A model generated the notes under the pieces. It saw only the letters and a program-made list of their open reading frames with translations, made no database searches and was not told where the DNA came from. A DNA stretch of 64,000 nucleotides from Bacteroidales bacterium (GTDB lineage Bacteria > Bacteroidota > Bacteroidia > Bacteroidales > Muribaculaceae), in contig SFNM01000001.1 in the NCBI GenBank assembly GCA_004552725.1, positions 12,378 through 76,377 of the forward strand. Direction: 5' to 3'. Position numbers and translations under genes: made by a program. Positions 8,641 through 17,564 of the stretch are shown piece by piece (within the stretch, counting starts at the first letter, position 1; every line of letters begins with the position of its first letter).

Positions 8641-9816
8641 TTAGTTGAAGTCGATGGAGCGGTAGCGGTTGAGGCGCGCCAGGGTGAGGGCGAACTGATA
8701 TTTCAGGTCGAGGTAGTTGAGGTAGGTGGCGCGGTAGGTGTTCATCTCGTTGAGGTAGTCGATTACGGAGAGTTCGCCTCCGAGGAAGGCACGGTGGAGC
8801 AGTTGGGGGTATGAGGCGTCGCTATTGAGCGCCTCATACCGCCTCAGGGAGCGGTTGAGGGCGGTGGCGGCTTGTGCTTGACCGGAGGCTTCGGCCATGG
8901 CTTGCGCCAGTTCGAAGTCGTACTGCGAAGCGATGGCTTGTGCTTCGAGGTCGGCGGCGAGCCGTCGTTGCCGTTGAGAGAACGACGGCAGGCGCAGGGC
9001 GATTGAGAAGCCGTGGAAGTTGGTGCGGTCCTCGTGGCTGTAGCGGTAGCCAACGGTGAGCGACGGCCAGTTTTGGCGGCCGACGGCTTTGGCTTGCTGT
9101 CGAGCCGCCTCGGCGTTGAGGCGGCCGAGGTGGTACTGGTAGTAGTCGTCGGGGTTGGTGGAGGCGGCTTGGAGCGACTGGATGGGGTAGTCGCTCCAGC
9201 AGGGTTCGTCGCCGGAGAAAGAAGCGCCTTGAGCGCGGAGCGAAGCCTGAAGGGCGGCGAGGTCGGCGCGGCAGGCGTCGACGGCGCGGTCGTTTTCGAG
9301 GATTGAGAGTTGGGCTTTGCGCACATCGAGCACGGTGGCGTTGCCCAGGTGGAACGAGCGCTGTGTGAGGGAGTCGACGGCGGCGAGGTTGCGCCCGATT
9401 TCAAGGTAGAAATCGAGGCGCTGGCGAGCGTTGATGATGTCGACGATGAGCAACTTCACGGCCAACGCCTTGTCGGCCCAAATGGCCGCTTTGGCGTAGT
9501 CGACGGCGCGGGCTTGGGCGTCGATGGCGGAGCGTCGGGCGGAGTACACCCACGGCATCTCGAATTCTTGTGAGATGCCGGCGCTGTAGCGGTTGGGCGT
9601 GCCGTTTTCGCCCCAGAGGTGTTCGAAATCCACTTCGGGTCCGGTGAGGGCGTTGTCGGCGCGGGCGGAGGCCAATGCCGCTTCGTTCGAAGCGATAGCG
9701 GCGTTGACCTCACCGTTGGCGGTGATTACCGAGGAAATGAGCGCTTGGAAGGGCGATTGGGCTATGGCCGCCGCGCCCCAAGCGGCGAGTATGAGGGTGG
9801 AAATGTAGCGTTTCAT
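8641..9816 (-). CDS. TolC-family outer-membrane efflux protein
   Basis: The 391-residue product starts with a signal peptide (MKRYISTLILAAWGAAAIAQ) and then shows the long amphipathic helices of outer-membrane efflux channels (for example AARQQAKAVGRQNWPSLTVG and QEFEMPWVYSARR). It is the third gene of a CusB-CusA-TolC set, overlapping the pump gene by four bases, and should form the outer-membrane exit duct of the metal efflux complex. The length is somewhat short for TolC proteins but normal for the CusC-like members of Bacteroidetes operons. Confidence 0.88.
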   Translation of the reverse strand: MKRYISTLILAAWGAAAIAQSPFQALISSVITANGEVNAAIASNEAALASARADNALTGPEVDFEHLWGENGTPNRYSAGISQEFEMPWVYSARRSAIDAQARAVDYAKAAIWADKALAVKLLIVDIINARQRLDFYLEIGRNLAAVDSLTQRSFHLGNATVLDVRKAQLSILENDRAVDACRADLAALQASLRAQGASFSGDEPCWSDYPIQSLQAASTNPDDYYQYHLGRLNAEAARQQAKAVGRQNWPSLTVGYRYSHEDRTNFHGFSIALRLPSFSQRQRRLAADLEAQAIASQYDFELAQAMAEASGQAQAATALNRSLRRYEALNSDASYPQLLHRAFLGGELSVIDYLNEMNTYRATYLNYLDLKYQFALTLARLNRYRSIDFN

Positions 9817-12800
9817 CTGTTGAGTTTTTTAATGTTAACCCACCGATATAGGGCGGGCACCACGAACACGTTGAGGATAGTCGACGAAATCAAGCCGCCG
9901 AGGATTACCATGGCCATGGGCGCTTGGATTTCGTTGCCGGTTTTTTCGCCGTTGACAGCCAGCGGTATCATGGCCAGCGCCGATGTCAGGGCGGTCATGA
10001 TGATTGGCAGCAGGCGGTCGGAGGAGCCGATGAGGATACACTCTTTGAGAGTGTGTCCCTCGTCGTGGAGCACTTTATAGTGGGAGATGAGCAGCATACC
10101 GTTGCGGGTGGTGATGCCCAGCAGGGATATGAAGCCGATGATGGCGGGGATGTTGAGTTCGGCGCCGGTGATGAGCAGAATGAACACGCCGCCGATGAGT
10201 GCCAGCGGTATGTTGATGAGGATGATTGCGGAGTCGATCCAACTCTTGAATTGAGCGTAGAGAAGCATCAAAATCACCAGCAGCGCGCAGATGGAGGTGA
10301 GCATCAGCGTGCGCGAGGCGCGCTCTTCGCTCTCGAACTGGCCGCCGTAGGTCACATAATAGTTCTCGGGCAGTTGCACCTGGGTGTTGATGGTGGATTG
10401 GATGTCGTTGACGACGCTGCGCAGGTCGCGGCCGTCGACGTTGGCCGACACGATGATGCGCCGCTTCACGTCTTCGCGATTGATGGTGTTGGGACCGACG
10501 GTCGACACGATTTCAGCCACCTGAGCCAGAGGCACCGGCCCGCGGTTGGAGTCGATAGTCAGGCGCGAGATGCCCTCGAGCGATGTGCGCGACTCCTCGT
10601 TGGCATAGAGTTTCACCTCGTAGGGCAGGCCTTGGTCGTAGACCTGCGACACGGTGCGGCCGCCGATGGCCGTGGAGATGGCGCAGTTGAACTCGGCCAT
10701 GGTGATGCCGTATTGTGCCAACAATTGGCGTCGCGGACGAATTACCAACTGCGGGCGCTCCACCTGCTGCTCAATGTTGGCATCCACCACCCCGGGGATG
10801 CCGGCGATGAGGTTCTTGACGTTGGAGCCTACCATATACAGTTTCGACAAATCGTCGCCGAAGATTTTGATGGCGATTTGCGATTTGGTGCCCGAAAGCA
10901 TGGCGTCGATACGGTGAGAGATAGGTTGACCCACTTCGATGTTCACCCCCGGCAGTTCCATGAGTTTTTGGCGGATTTCGTTGGCCACTTCGGTGCGCGA
11001 GCGGTCGGTGAGAGTGTAGGGCACCTCCATTTCCGACACGTTCGGTCCCAGCGAGTGCTCGGCCAACTCGGCACGGCCTGTTTTGCGCGCCACATTGCGC
11101 ACTTCGGGCACCGACATGATGATGCGCTCGGCTTCCGTTGCGATTTTGTCGCTCTCTTCAAGCGACACTCCCGGCAGCGTGCCCACGTTGATGGTGAACG
11201 AGCCCTCGTTGAACGATGGCAGGAACGAGCGGCCGATGGTGCAGAAGCCTACGGCCGCAGCCGCGAACATCACAGCCACCGAGGTGAGCATCAACTTGGT
11301 GTGCGAGATGGTGAAATTGAGCAGCACCATATAGATGGCGCGCATCTTGCGCGTGAGCCATGGCTCGTGATGCTTCTGCTCGTCGGTCGCACTCTTGTGT
11401 GCCAACAAATAGGCGCACAAGGTGGGAGTGACCGTCAACGCCACGATGGTCGACGCTATCAGCGCCACAATAAACGACACACCTAACGGTATGAGCAACC
11501 GCCCTTCCATGCCCGACAAGAAAAACAGGGGCATGAAACTGGCGATGATAATCAGCGACGAATTGAAGATAGGCATACGCACTTCAGCCGACGCCTCATA
11601 CACCGCCTTGAGTAGCGGCTGCCGCTTCGACGGCGGCAAGGCGCGGTTCTGGCGTAGCCGCTTGTACACATTCTCCACATCGACGATAGCATCGTCAACC
11701 AGCGAGCCGATAGCGATGGCAATGCCGCCCAAACTCATAGTGTTGATGGTATAGCCCAGCGCGTTGAGTATCAAAATAGTGATTACCAACGAGATGGGCA
11801 GCGCGGTGAGCGATATGATGGTGGTGCGAATGTTCATCAAGAACAAGAACAGCACAATCACCACGAAGAAGGCGCCTTCCATCAAGGCGCTCATCAGATT
11901 GGAGATGGAAGCATCGATGAAATCGCTTTGACGGAAAATGTCAGTGTCGATTTTCACGTCCGCCGGCAGCGTCTTCTGCAGAGCCTCCAAGCGCTCATTG
12001 ATTTGGTCGGTGAGCGCGATGGTGCCCACACCGTTTTGCTTGGTCACGGTGATGATTACCGCCGGGCGAGCCTTCAGCGAGGCCAACCCGATGCGAGGCA
12101 CAGCCCCGCCCACGTTGACATCAGCCACATCGCCCACGGTGACGATACCGTCGGCATCGGCGCGCACCACAGCCGCGGCGATGTCGTCGCACGAAGTAGT
12201 GTTGATGTCGCCCTTGATGATGTACTCATTACCATAGTCGTACACGATACCGCCCTGCGCGTTGTCGTTAAGCCCGTCGCAGGCGGCGATAAGTTGGTCG
12301 AGCGTCACATTGTACGAGCGCATCCGTTCCGGGTCGAAGAGGATGCGATACTCGCGCGCATCGCCACCCTGCACCGACACCTGCGCCACACCGCCCATAG
12401 CCAGCAACTGCGGCTTGATGACGCGGTCGGCCAGATTGCGCAAATCCATCAGCGAAGTAGAGTCGGATTGCAAGCCAATCATATACATTTCGCCCAAAAT
12501 CGACGACTCGGGACCCATCACCGGCGATTTCACCGTCGCCGGCAGTTGGTCCGACACCTGCATCAATCGCTCCGACACAATCTGGCGAGCGATATGAATA
12601 TTGGTGCTCCAATCAAATTCTACAGTGACCACGCTGAAGCCCGTGGTCGACGACGACCGCACACGGCGCACGCCGGTGGCGCCGTTCACCGCCGTCTCTA
12701 TCGGAAATGTCACGATTTTTTCCACCTCCTCGGGCGCCATGCCCGGGGCTTCAGTCATCACCACCACCGTAGGCGCATTGAGGTCGGGAAAAATATCGAC

Positions 12801-12905
12801 GTCAGTGCGCAGCAACGTGAAGATGCCGGCGATGAAAATCACCAGCGAAAGTATCAAGACGCTTAGCCGATTGGCCAGCGACCAATGGATAATTCGATTA
12901 AGCAT
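9813..12905 (-). CDS. Heavy-metal RND efflux pump (CusA/CzcA family)
   Basis: The 1030-residue inner-membrane protein has the full duplicated RND layout: a first membrane helix, a large periplasmic loop, a helix block with the heavy-metal signature GSLVDDAIVDVENVYKRLR in TM4, a second loop and a final helix block. HME-type RND pumps use the proton gradient to move copper, silver, zinc, cobalt or cadmium out of the periplasm. The substrate cannot be assigned without checking the periplasmic methionine positions. It overlaps the TolC-family gene (ATGA) and follows the adaptor gene by 20 bases, so the three are one transcript. Confidence 0.95.
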   Translation of the reverse strand: MLNRIIHWSLANRLSVLILSLVIFIAGIFTLLRTDVDIFPDLNAPTVVVMTEAPGMAPEEVEKIVTFPIETAVNGATGVRRVRSSSTTGFSVVTVEFDWSTNIHIARQIVSERLMQVSDQLPATVKSPVMGPESSILGEMYMIGLQSDSTSLMDLRNLADRVIKPQLLAMGGVAQVSVQGGDAREYRILFDPERMRSYNVTLDQLIAACDGLNDNAQGGIVYDYGNEYIIKGDINTTSCDDIAAAVVRADADGIVTVGDVADVNVGGAVPRIGLASLKARPAVIITVTKQNGVGTIALTDQINERLEALQKTLPADVKIDTDIFRQSDFIDASISNLMSALMEGAFFVVIVLFLFLMNIRTTIISLTALPISLVITILILNALGYTINTMSLGGIAIAIGSLVDDAIVDVENVYKRLRQNRALPPSKRQPLLKAVYEASAEVRMPIFNSSLIIIASFMPLFFLSGMEGRLLIPLGVSFIVALIASTIVALTVTPTLCAYLLAHKSATDEQKHHEPWLTRKMRAIYMVLLNFTISHTKLMLTSVAVMFAAAAVGFCTIGRSFLPSFNEGSFTINVGTLPGVSLEESDKIATEAERIIMSVPEVRNVARKTGRAELAEHSLGPNVSEMEVPYTLTDRSRTEVANEIRQKLMELPGVNIEVGQPISHRIDAMLSGTKSQIAIKIFGDDLSKLYMVGSNVKNLIAGIPGVVDANIEQQVERPQLVIRPRRQLLAQYGITMAEFNCAISTAIGGRTVSQVYDQGLPYEVKLYANEESRTSLEGISRLTIDSNRGPVPLAQVAEIVSTVGPNTINREDVKRRIIVSANVDGRDLRSVVNDIQSTINTQVQLPENYYVTYGGQFESEERASRTLMLTSICALLVILMLLYAQFKSWIDSAIILINIPLALIGGVFILLITGAELNIPAIIGFISLLGITTRNGMLLISHYKVLHDEGHTLKECILIGSSDRLLPIIMTALTSALAMIPLAVNGEKTGNEIQAPMAMVILGGLISSTILNVFVVPALYRWVNIKKLNR

Positions 12906-12925
12906 AAAATCAGCGTTGAAAAGGA

Positions 12926-14065
12926 TTAGTGATTATGACTGTGACCTTCGGGGATAGCGCCGGCGCTCTCGGCCAAGCGCACGGTGGTGACACCGCTCAC
13001 TACCACCTCCTCGCCTCCCTTGAGGCCGGAGGTGATTTCCACTTGCGTGCCGTCGTTGACACCAACGCTCACCGGCACCTTCGTATAGCAGTCCTCATCG
13101 AGCCGAGTGAACACAAAGAAGGAGCCTTGCTGCTCACACAATGCGCCCACAGGCACAGTCAGCGCCCGACGCGAGCCGTGCCCCAGCAAATACACCTCCA
13201 CAGCCGACCCCGGCACCCAAGTGCCGTCGTTGGCGAAGGTGAACACCACCGGGATGTAGCCCGACGCGCCCGCCGACGCGTTGGAGTTGAGCCTACGCCC
13301 ATGCAAAGCGCTCAACGTGGTGGATTGACCCGTCTGCGGGTTCACAATACGAGCATCGGCGAAATCGCTCAAGATAGCGAGGTGGCGCGCCGGCAGTTGA
13401 GCCGTAAGCGTCAACTCCTTGAGCGCCGACACCGTGGCGATGACCGCTCCCACCTCCACATATTGGCCGGTTTGAACCGCCAACGAGGTGATTACACCGG
13501 CCATGGGCGACACAGCCCGCCCCGTAGCCGCCGACGCACTGAAAGCGGCGCGGGCGCGATTGAGTTCAGCCACCGCAGCATTATACTGCGCTTGAGTCAC
13601 CAACCGCTCATCCCAGAGCGGTTTGACACGGTCGTATTCGGCTTGAGCCGCATCTAAAGCGGCCTTGGCGGCGCGGTTGGCATCGCCGCCGCTGACGTTG
13701 TCGGCCTTGATAGAGGCGACAGCGTTGCCCGCTCCCACCTGGGAGCCTACATTGATGCCACGCCCGAGGGTGACGATGCCCGAAGTGGTGGCAGTCACCA
13801 CCCCTTGAGCGTCGGAAGCAGCCTCGATAGTGCCACCAACCTTCACCACCGCGCCGATTTCCGACTCGGCGGCCTTGGCCGTGGTCACTCCGAAGCGTTG
13901 AGCCATTTCAGGCGAGAGCACGATGGCACCGTCGGGATGGGCTTCAGCCTCGTGGCCGTGGGCGTGGGCGTGGGCGTGGTCGTGGTCGTGTGCCGGAGCG
14001 GAATTACATCCGGCCAACGAAATTGCTACTGCTGCGCAAAGCAGCAGTGATGATATGGTTTTCAT
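12926..14065 (-). CDS. Periplasmic adaptor of metal RND pump (CusB/CzcB-like)
   Basis: The 379-residue product is a lipoprotein (LAGC lipobox) with a His-rich run just after the anchor (HDHDHAHAHAHGHEAEAH) and a His-rich end (HSHNH). The centre has the barrel-sandwich/hairpin order of membrane fusion proteins (GIVTLGRGINVGSQVGAG; then PMAGVITSLAVQTGQYVEVG). It joins the inner-membrane pump to the outer-membrane channel and in this family can itself hand metal to the pump. The His tails point to metal, likely zinc, copper or nickel. It begins downstream of a terminator-like hairpin that separates it from the His-rich gene. Confidence 0.93.
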   Translation of the reverse strand: MKTISSLLLCAAVAISLAGCNSAPAHDHDHAHAHAHGHEAEAHPDGAIVLSPEMAQRFGVTTAKAAESEIGAVVKVGGTIEAASDAQGVVTATTSGIVTLGRGINVGSQVGAGNAVASIKADNVSGGDANRAAKAALDAAQAEYDRVKPLWDERLVTQAQYNAAVAELNRARAAFSASAATGRAVSPMAGVITSLAVQTGQYVEVGAVIATVSALKELTLTAQLPARHLAILSDFADARIVNPQTGQSTTLSALHGRRLNSNASAGASGYIPVVFTFANDGTWVPGSAVEVYLLGHGSRRALTVPVGALCEQQGSFFVFTRLDEDCYTKVPVSVGVNDGTQVEITSGLKGGEEVVVSGVTTVRLAESAGAIPEGHSHNH

Positions 14066-14076
14066 AAGATAAAAAA

Positions 14077-14144
14077 GGGCTATTTGAGGTTTGTATTAAT
14101 TTTGAGTCGAGATACCAAAAAACATCAAACCTCCGGAGGAGCCC
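14077..14144 (-). terminator. Terminator or attenuator between the His-rich gene and the pump operon
   Basis: On the minus strand, GGGCT and GAGGTTTG (14144-14126, interrupted) pair with CAAACCTC and AGCCC (14093-14077), followed directly by six Ts. The left arm overlaps the last codons of the His-rich gene. It resembles an intrinsic terminator with an unusually long loop of about 30 bases, placed just before the adaptor start at 14065, so it could meter read-through into the pump genes. Confidence 0.6.
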
Positions 14145-14508
14145 TAAGCGAGCGCACCGCCCGAATAGGCGCACCGGGCAAGCCCTGATGACGCGGCGGC
14201 TGCATCACAAGCCGCGTGGCGCATCGCCGATACAACGGTTCATCTTCAATCAACACCGCCACCACCTGCACATCCGGAGCCGGCGAATGATAGTGGCGGT
14301 CGACTTTTGTGAGCAAATCCGAAAGAGTTTGCTCGCAATGGCCGTCGCCATCGCCATCGCCACACCCATGATGGTGCCCGCTATGGTGAGCCGGATTGAG
14401 ACACAGACACACCGAGCCATCGCTGCAGTGATGATGGTGTTGGAACGCCATTCCAAACACCAGCGTCATCACCACCAAGAGCGATACCAAGCCGCGGTGC
14501 CGTTTCAT
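14125..14508 (-). CDS. Small exported His-rich protein, putative metal binding
   Basis: The 127-residue product has a single N-terminal hydrophobic segment (LVSLLVVMTLVFGMAF) that is either a signal peptide or an anchor, followed by QHHHHCSDGSVCLCLNPAHH and a second cluster (SGHHHGCGDGDGDGHC). These His/Cys clusters suggest a periplasmic metal-binding or metal-sensing function. Similar small proteins sit upstream of heavy-metal efflux operons in Bacteroidales, and here it precedes the CusBA-TolC set. It begins 6 bases after adk, so hpt-adk and the efflux genes may share transcription. Confidence 0.75.
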   Translation of the reverse strand: MKRHRGLVSLLVVMTLVFGMAFQHHHHCSDGSVCLCLNPAHHSGHHHGCGDGDGDGHCEQTLSDLLTKVDRHYHSPAPDVQVVAVLIEDEPLYRRCATRLVMQPPRHQGLPGAPIRAVRSLRAPPEV

Positions 14509-14513
14509 AAGCG

Positions 14514-15092
14514 TTAAAGCGCTTTTGCCAGTGACTCTTTGATGGAAGCGAAGATACTATCGACCGAACCGTTGCCGTTGATAGCGTGGTAGATACCTTG
14601 CTCGATGTAGAAATCGCGCAGTGGGGAAGTTTGATTGTGATACACCTTCAAGCGATTGGTTATCGTCTCCAAGTTGTCGTCGGCGCGGCCGGTTTGCTTG
14701 CCGCGATTGAGCATACGCTTGATAAGTTCATCTTCGTCGACTTCAAGTCCGATTACGGCGGCGATTTTCTCGCCGTGGTCGGCCATCAACTTGTTGAGCG
14801 CAATCGCTTGCGGAATAGTGCGCGGGAAGCCGTCGAAAATCACGCCGTCGCGCGCATAATCTTCGTTGGAGTCGATTAAATGCTCCAACACACGAATCAT
14901 CAAATCGTCGGGAATAAGTTGGCCTTTGGAAATGTAACTATTGGCAATGCGACCCAGTTCGGTGCCGCGAGAAATGTGGTCGCGTAGCACTTCGCCGGTG
15001 GAAATATGGTGAAGGCCAAACGCTTCGATAAGGCGGTCGCTCTGAGTACCCTTTCCGCTACCCGGAGCGCCGAAAATAACCAAATTAAGCAT
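14514..15092 (-). CDS. adk: Adenylate kinase
   Basis: The ATG at 15092 overlaps the hpt stop codon by one base (TGATG) and gives MLNLVIFGAPGSGKGT, with the P-loop at residues 8-16. The 192-residue length, the AMP-binding segment (DGVIFDGFPRTIPQA) and the short LID (LNRGKQTGRADDN) place it in the short-LID class. It converts AMP and ATP to two ADP in the cytoplasm. Translational coupling to hpt links purine salvage with nucleotide balance. Confidence 0.96.
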   Translation of the reverse strand: MLNLVIFGAPGSGKGTQSDRLIEAFGLHHISTGEVLRDHISRGTELGRIANSYISKGQLIPDDLMIRVLEHLIDSNEDYARDGVIFDGFPRTIPQAIALNKLMADHGEKIAAVIGLEVDEDELIKRMLNRGKQTGRADDNLETITNRLKVYHNQTSPLRDFYIEQGIYHAINGNGSVDSIFASIKESLAKAL

Positions 15093-15634
15093 CAATCTTC
15101 TTTAAGTATATAAATATCATTGAGGTTGCGGCCTTTCTTGTTGATATCAAGGCCGAAGCCGATAATAAACTTCTTGGGGATGGAGAAGCCCACATAGTCG
15201 GGAGTCACCGGCTTCACCAGGGCTTCAGGTTTAAACAGCAAAGTAGCAATCTTGATTTCAGAGGGTCGACCTTCGTTGAGATGGTCGATAAGGTTCTGGA
15301 TAGTGTTGCCCGTGTCGACGATGTCCTCCACGATAATCACCGTGCGCCCCTCGATTTTGTCGGTCAAACCAAGCACTTGCTTCACCTTGCCGGTGGTGGA
15401 AGTGCCCTCGTAACTCTGCACACGAATGAAAGCAATTTCAGCATCTAATTCCTCGCAAGCGCGAAAAAGGTCGGAGGCGAAGGGGAAAGCGCCGTTGAGC
15501 ACACACACAAACAGCGGCGATTTGCCCTGACAATCGCGCACAATCTCCTTGCCCAACTCGGCTATACGGGCTTCGATAGTGGCGTGCGAGATATACGGTT
15601 CGAAGGTCATACCTTCGTAAGTAACTTGTTTCAT
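15092..15634 (-). CDS. hpt: Hypoxanthine phosphoribosyltransferase
   Basis: The start at 15634 (MKQVTYEGMTFEPYI) is chosen because a -7 box lies only 24 bases upstream; longer in-frame extensions would precede the promoter. The 180-residue product has the PRPP-binding motif VEDIVDTGNT and the family order (FVCVLNGAFPFASDL, VQSYEGTSTTG, FGLDINKKGRNL). It salvages hypoxanthine and guanine using PRPP. Its stop overlaps the adk start. Confidence 0.95.
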   Translation of the reverse strand: MKQVTYEGMTFEPYISHATIEARIAELGKEIVRDCQGKSPLFVCVLNGAFPFASDLFRACEELDAEIAFIRVQSYEGTSTTGKVKQVLGLTDKIEGRTVIIVEDIVDTGNTIQNLIDHLNEGRPSEIKIATLLFKPEALVKPVTPDYVGFSIPKKFIIGFGLDINKKGRNLNDIYILKED

Positions 15635-15657
15635 CTTATCGAAAGAAAAAATTTTCG

Positions 15658-15665
15658 CAAAGGTA
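15658..15665 (-). promoter_or_regulatory. -7 box of the hpt-adk operon
   Basis: The minus-strand sequence TACCTTTG matches TAnnTTTG and leaves a leader of about 18 bases to the hpt start. Only a weak T-rich -33 element is visible upstream. A GC-rich hairpin with a T-rich tail around 15720-15745 probably terminates the preceding minus-strand operon. Confidence 0.6.
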
Positions 15666-15744
15666 AGAATTTTTTGCGAGAAAACCGTAAAAAATTCTAA
15701 TAAAAATCCTAAAAAGCAAAAGCCCCCCATCCGCAGCGGGGAGG

Positions 15745-16911
15745 CTACTCGATGGCGAAGGTGGTGAGCACGGGCAAGTGGTCCGACGCCCGCGACCCGC
15801 CGATGCGCATGCTAAGCGGCTTGAGGCGGCCGCGATAGAGCACGTGGTCGATGCGGAAATAGAAGCGGTCGACGTAGTAGGTGATAGCCGGTCCGAAAGC
15901 CACCTCGCTGTAGACCTGACGCATACCGGCGTCGGCGAGCCGGTGGAGGGTGTAGCAACCCGGCACGTCGTTGAAATCGCCCGCCACGATGGCGGTTTCG
16001 CCGCCGAATTTGTGCAAGTAATTCACGATACGCTCGGCCTCGGCTGCACGGCGCTCGGCAGCGCGTTGTATCTTGCTAAGCAAGCGCGAGCGCACCAGCC
16101 CCATGCCGCTGCGCAGGTCGATGGTGTCGTTGTTGGCCGAAGTAAGGTCTTGATACAGACTCTTGTCGCTGTGAGTGAGGCTATAGCATTGTAGGTGGAC
16201 ATTCACCAAGGCCACCTGCACCCCCTCGATGGTGAGGTGAGCCACCCCAATCATGCTGCGCTTGGAGGCGGTGCCGGTATGCACCGCTTCCGCCGGGTAT
16301 TTCGACATAATCATCTGGGTATAGCCGTTCATCATGATGTAGGGATAGCGCCGATACAGGCTGTCGATTTGGCTCTGCGCTATCACCGTGTTCTTGATCG
16401 GCTTCTCCACCAGCGGTGCGGCCTCTTGGATGCACACCACGTCGGCATCGGCCTGCAGTATGTAACTGATGGCCGGATTGCAGCCATCGGGGTATTCGCC
16501 CGATTGGCTGGTGAAATTCTCCACGTTGAAACTAAGCAAAGTGAATGTGGGCGAGCCCTCCTTAGCCGAAGGCTCGCACACATGGAGCGGAGCGAAATCG
16601 AGGATGGCGTGGAAGCATACCGCCACAGCCAAGCCGCACACCACCAGCGCTTTGCGACACCAAAGCGCGTCGAGAATTATCATCAACAACAAAAACAGCA
16701 ACCACCCGGGGAAGAGCATCACCATCACGCACGCACCGGGGTAGACCGTCGGATGGCCGTGCCCGCCAAACGACGACACCACCATGCCCAGCAGCGCCAC
16801 GAAACTAAGCGTCATCAGCGCCGCGCGGTAGGTGCGCCGCCATGCGCGTCGTCCCCGCCCCATCTGCGTTTGCGTTTTGGTTTGCGTTTGCGTTTTAGTT
16901 GCCATATTCAT
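15745..16911 (-). CDS. Membrane-anchored endonuclease/exonuclease/phosphatase-family protein
   Basis: The first 105 residues hold a Thr/Gln/Lys repeat tail (TKTQTQTKTQTQ) and three hydrophobic helices; the remaining 280 residues form an EEP-fold domain with the motifs LSFNVENF, VAGDFNDVPG, and ASDHLPVLTTF carrying the metal-binding and catalytic residues. Family members hydrolyse phosphodiester or phosphomonoester bonds (nucleic acids, sphingomyelin, inositol phosphates); the substrate here is unknown and the domain probably faces the periplasm. It overlaps the second rhomboid gene (ATGA) and closes that operon. Confidence 0.85.
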   Translation of the reverse strand: MNMATKTQTQTKTQTQMGRGRRAWRRTYRAALMTLSFVALLGMVVSSFGGHGHPTVYPGACVMVMLFPGWLLFLLLMIILDALWCRKALVVCGLAVAVCFHAILDFAPLHVCEPSAKEGSPTFTLLSFNVENFTSQSGEYPDGCNPAISYILQADADVVCIQEAAPLVEKPIKNTVIAQSQIDSLYRRYPYIMMNGYTQMIMSKYPAEAVHTGTASKRSMIGVAHLTIEGVQVALVNVHLQCYSLTHSDKSLYQDLTSANNDTIDLRSGMGLVRSRLLSKIQRAAERRAAEAERIVNYLHKFGGETAIVAGDFNDVPGCYTLHRLADAGMRQVYSEVAFGPAITYYVDRFYFRIDHVLYRGRLKPLSMRIGGSRASDHLPVLTTFAIE

Positions 16912-17564
16912 TTTTGGTTTGACATACTAAATAACTGCTTGCGTTCGGCTTCGGTAAGCGAGCCGTAGCCGCTACGTTCCACCTTCGCTATCAACGCATC
17001 GACGGTGCACTTCCTACGAGTGCACCATCCGATGCCCACGCCCACGGCGATGCCGCTCAAGTGGGCCACATCGCCCCCGGGATTGGGCCCGAACGCGATG
17101 CACAGCACGATTAACGCCACGGCGGCAAGCGCCAGCGTGCGTACCGACACTTTCACCTTCATCAGAGCCAAGCGGGTGCGCTCTCCGCGCATCAGCGCCA
17201 TCGCCCCGAGGGTGAGCACCGCCGCCGACGCTCCGGCAAGCGTCATAGCCTTGCCGGCCAACGCGCTGATGAGCACGAACGACGCTCCGCCGGCCACGGC
17301 ACCCGCCAAGTAGGCCGCAAGCACCGTCAATCTACGGTAGTGCCGCTCCAAGCGGCGCCCAATCATCAGCAGCGCGAACATATTCACCGCAAAATGCATC
17401 GTAGCATCGTGGGTGAAGGCGTAGGTGAGCAATGTCCACCATCGCTCGGGCCATTGCGCACTATCAAGCGCAGTGGGCAGGGCGATGCCACCGCTTATCA
17501 AGGCATAAACCGCAGTGTTTATGCCTACCAGAGTGTATGTGGAGTATGCGGGCTTGTGCGCCAT
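16908..17564 (-). CDS. Rhomboid-family intramembrane protein (second of pair)
   Basis: I start it at the ATG at 17564, which overlaps the stop of the first rhomboid gene by one base (TGATG); the in-frame upstream region is the coding sequence of that gene in another frame. The 218-residue product has about six membrane helices, the rhomboid L1/TM2 pattern (HDATMHFAVNMFALLMIG), a GASAAV motif in place of the usual GxSG, and a late AHLSG motif. The Ser and His of the dyad are present, so it may be active, but it is more divergent than its neighbour. Confidence 0.8.
   Translation of the reverse strand: MAHKPAYSTYTLVGINTAVYALISGGIALPTALDSAQWPERWWTLLTYAFTHDATMHFAVNMFALLMIGRRLERHYRRLTVLAAYLAGAVAGGASFVLISALAGKAMTLAGASAAVLTLGAMALMRGERTRLALMKVKVSVRTLALAAVALIVLCIAFGPNPGGDVAHLSGIAVGVGIGWCTRRKCTVDALIAKVERSGYGSLTEAERKQLFSMSNQK

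Noticed and set aside
9924..11486. Plus-strand reading frame of about 520 codons opposite the RND pump
   Set aside because: Antisense to a clear CusA-type pump; composition is His/Gln/Asp-rich without any recognisable domain.
16865..16905. Hexanucleotide repeats near the start of the EEP gene as a phase-variable tract
   Set aside because: Units are six bases long and in frame, so slippage would not switch the gene off; only the Thr/Gln/Lys tail length would vary.
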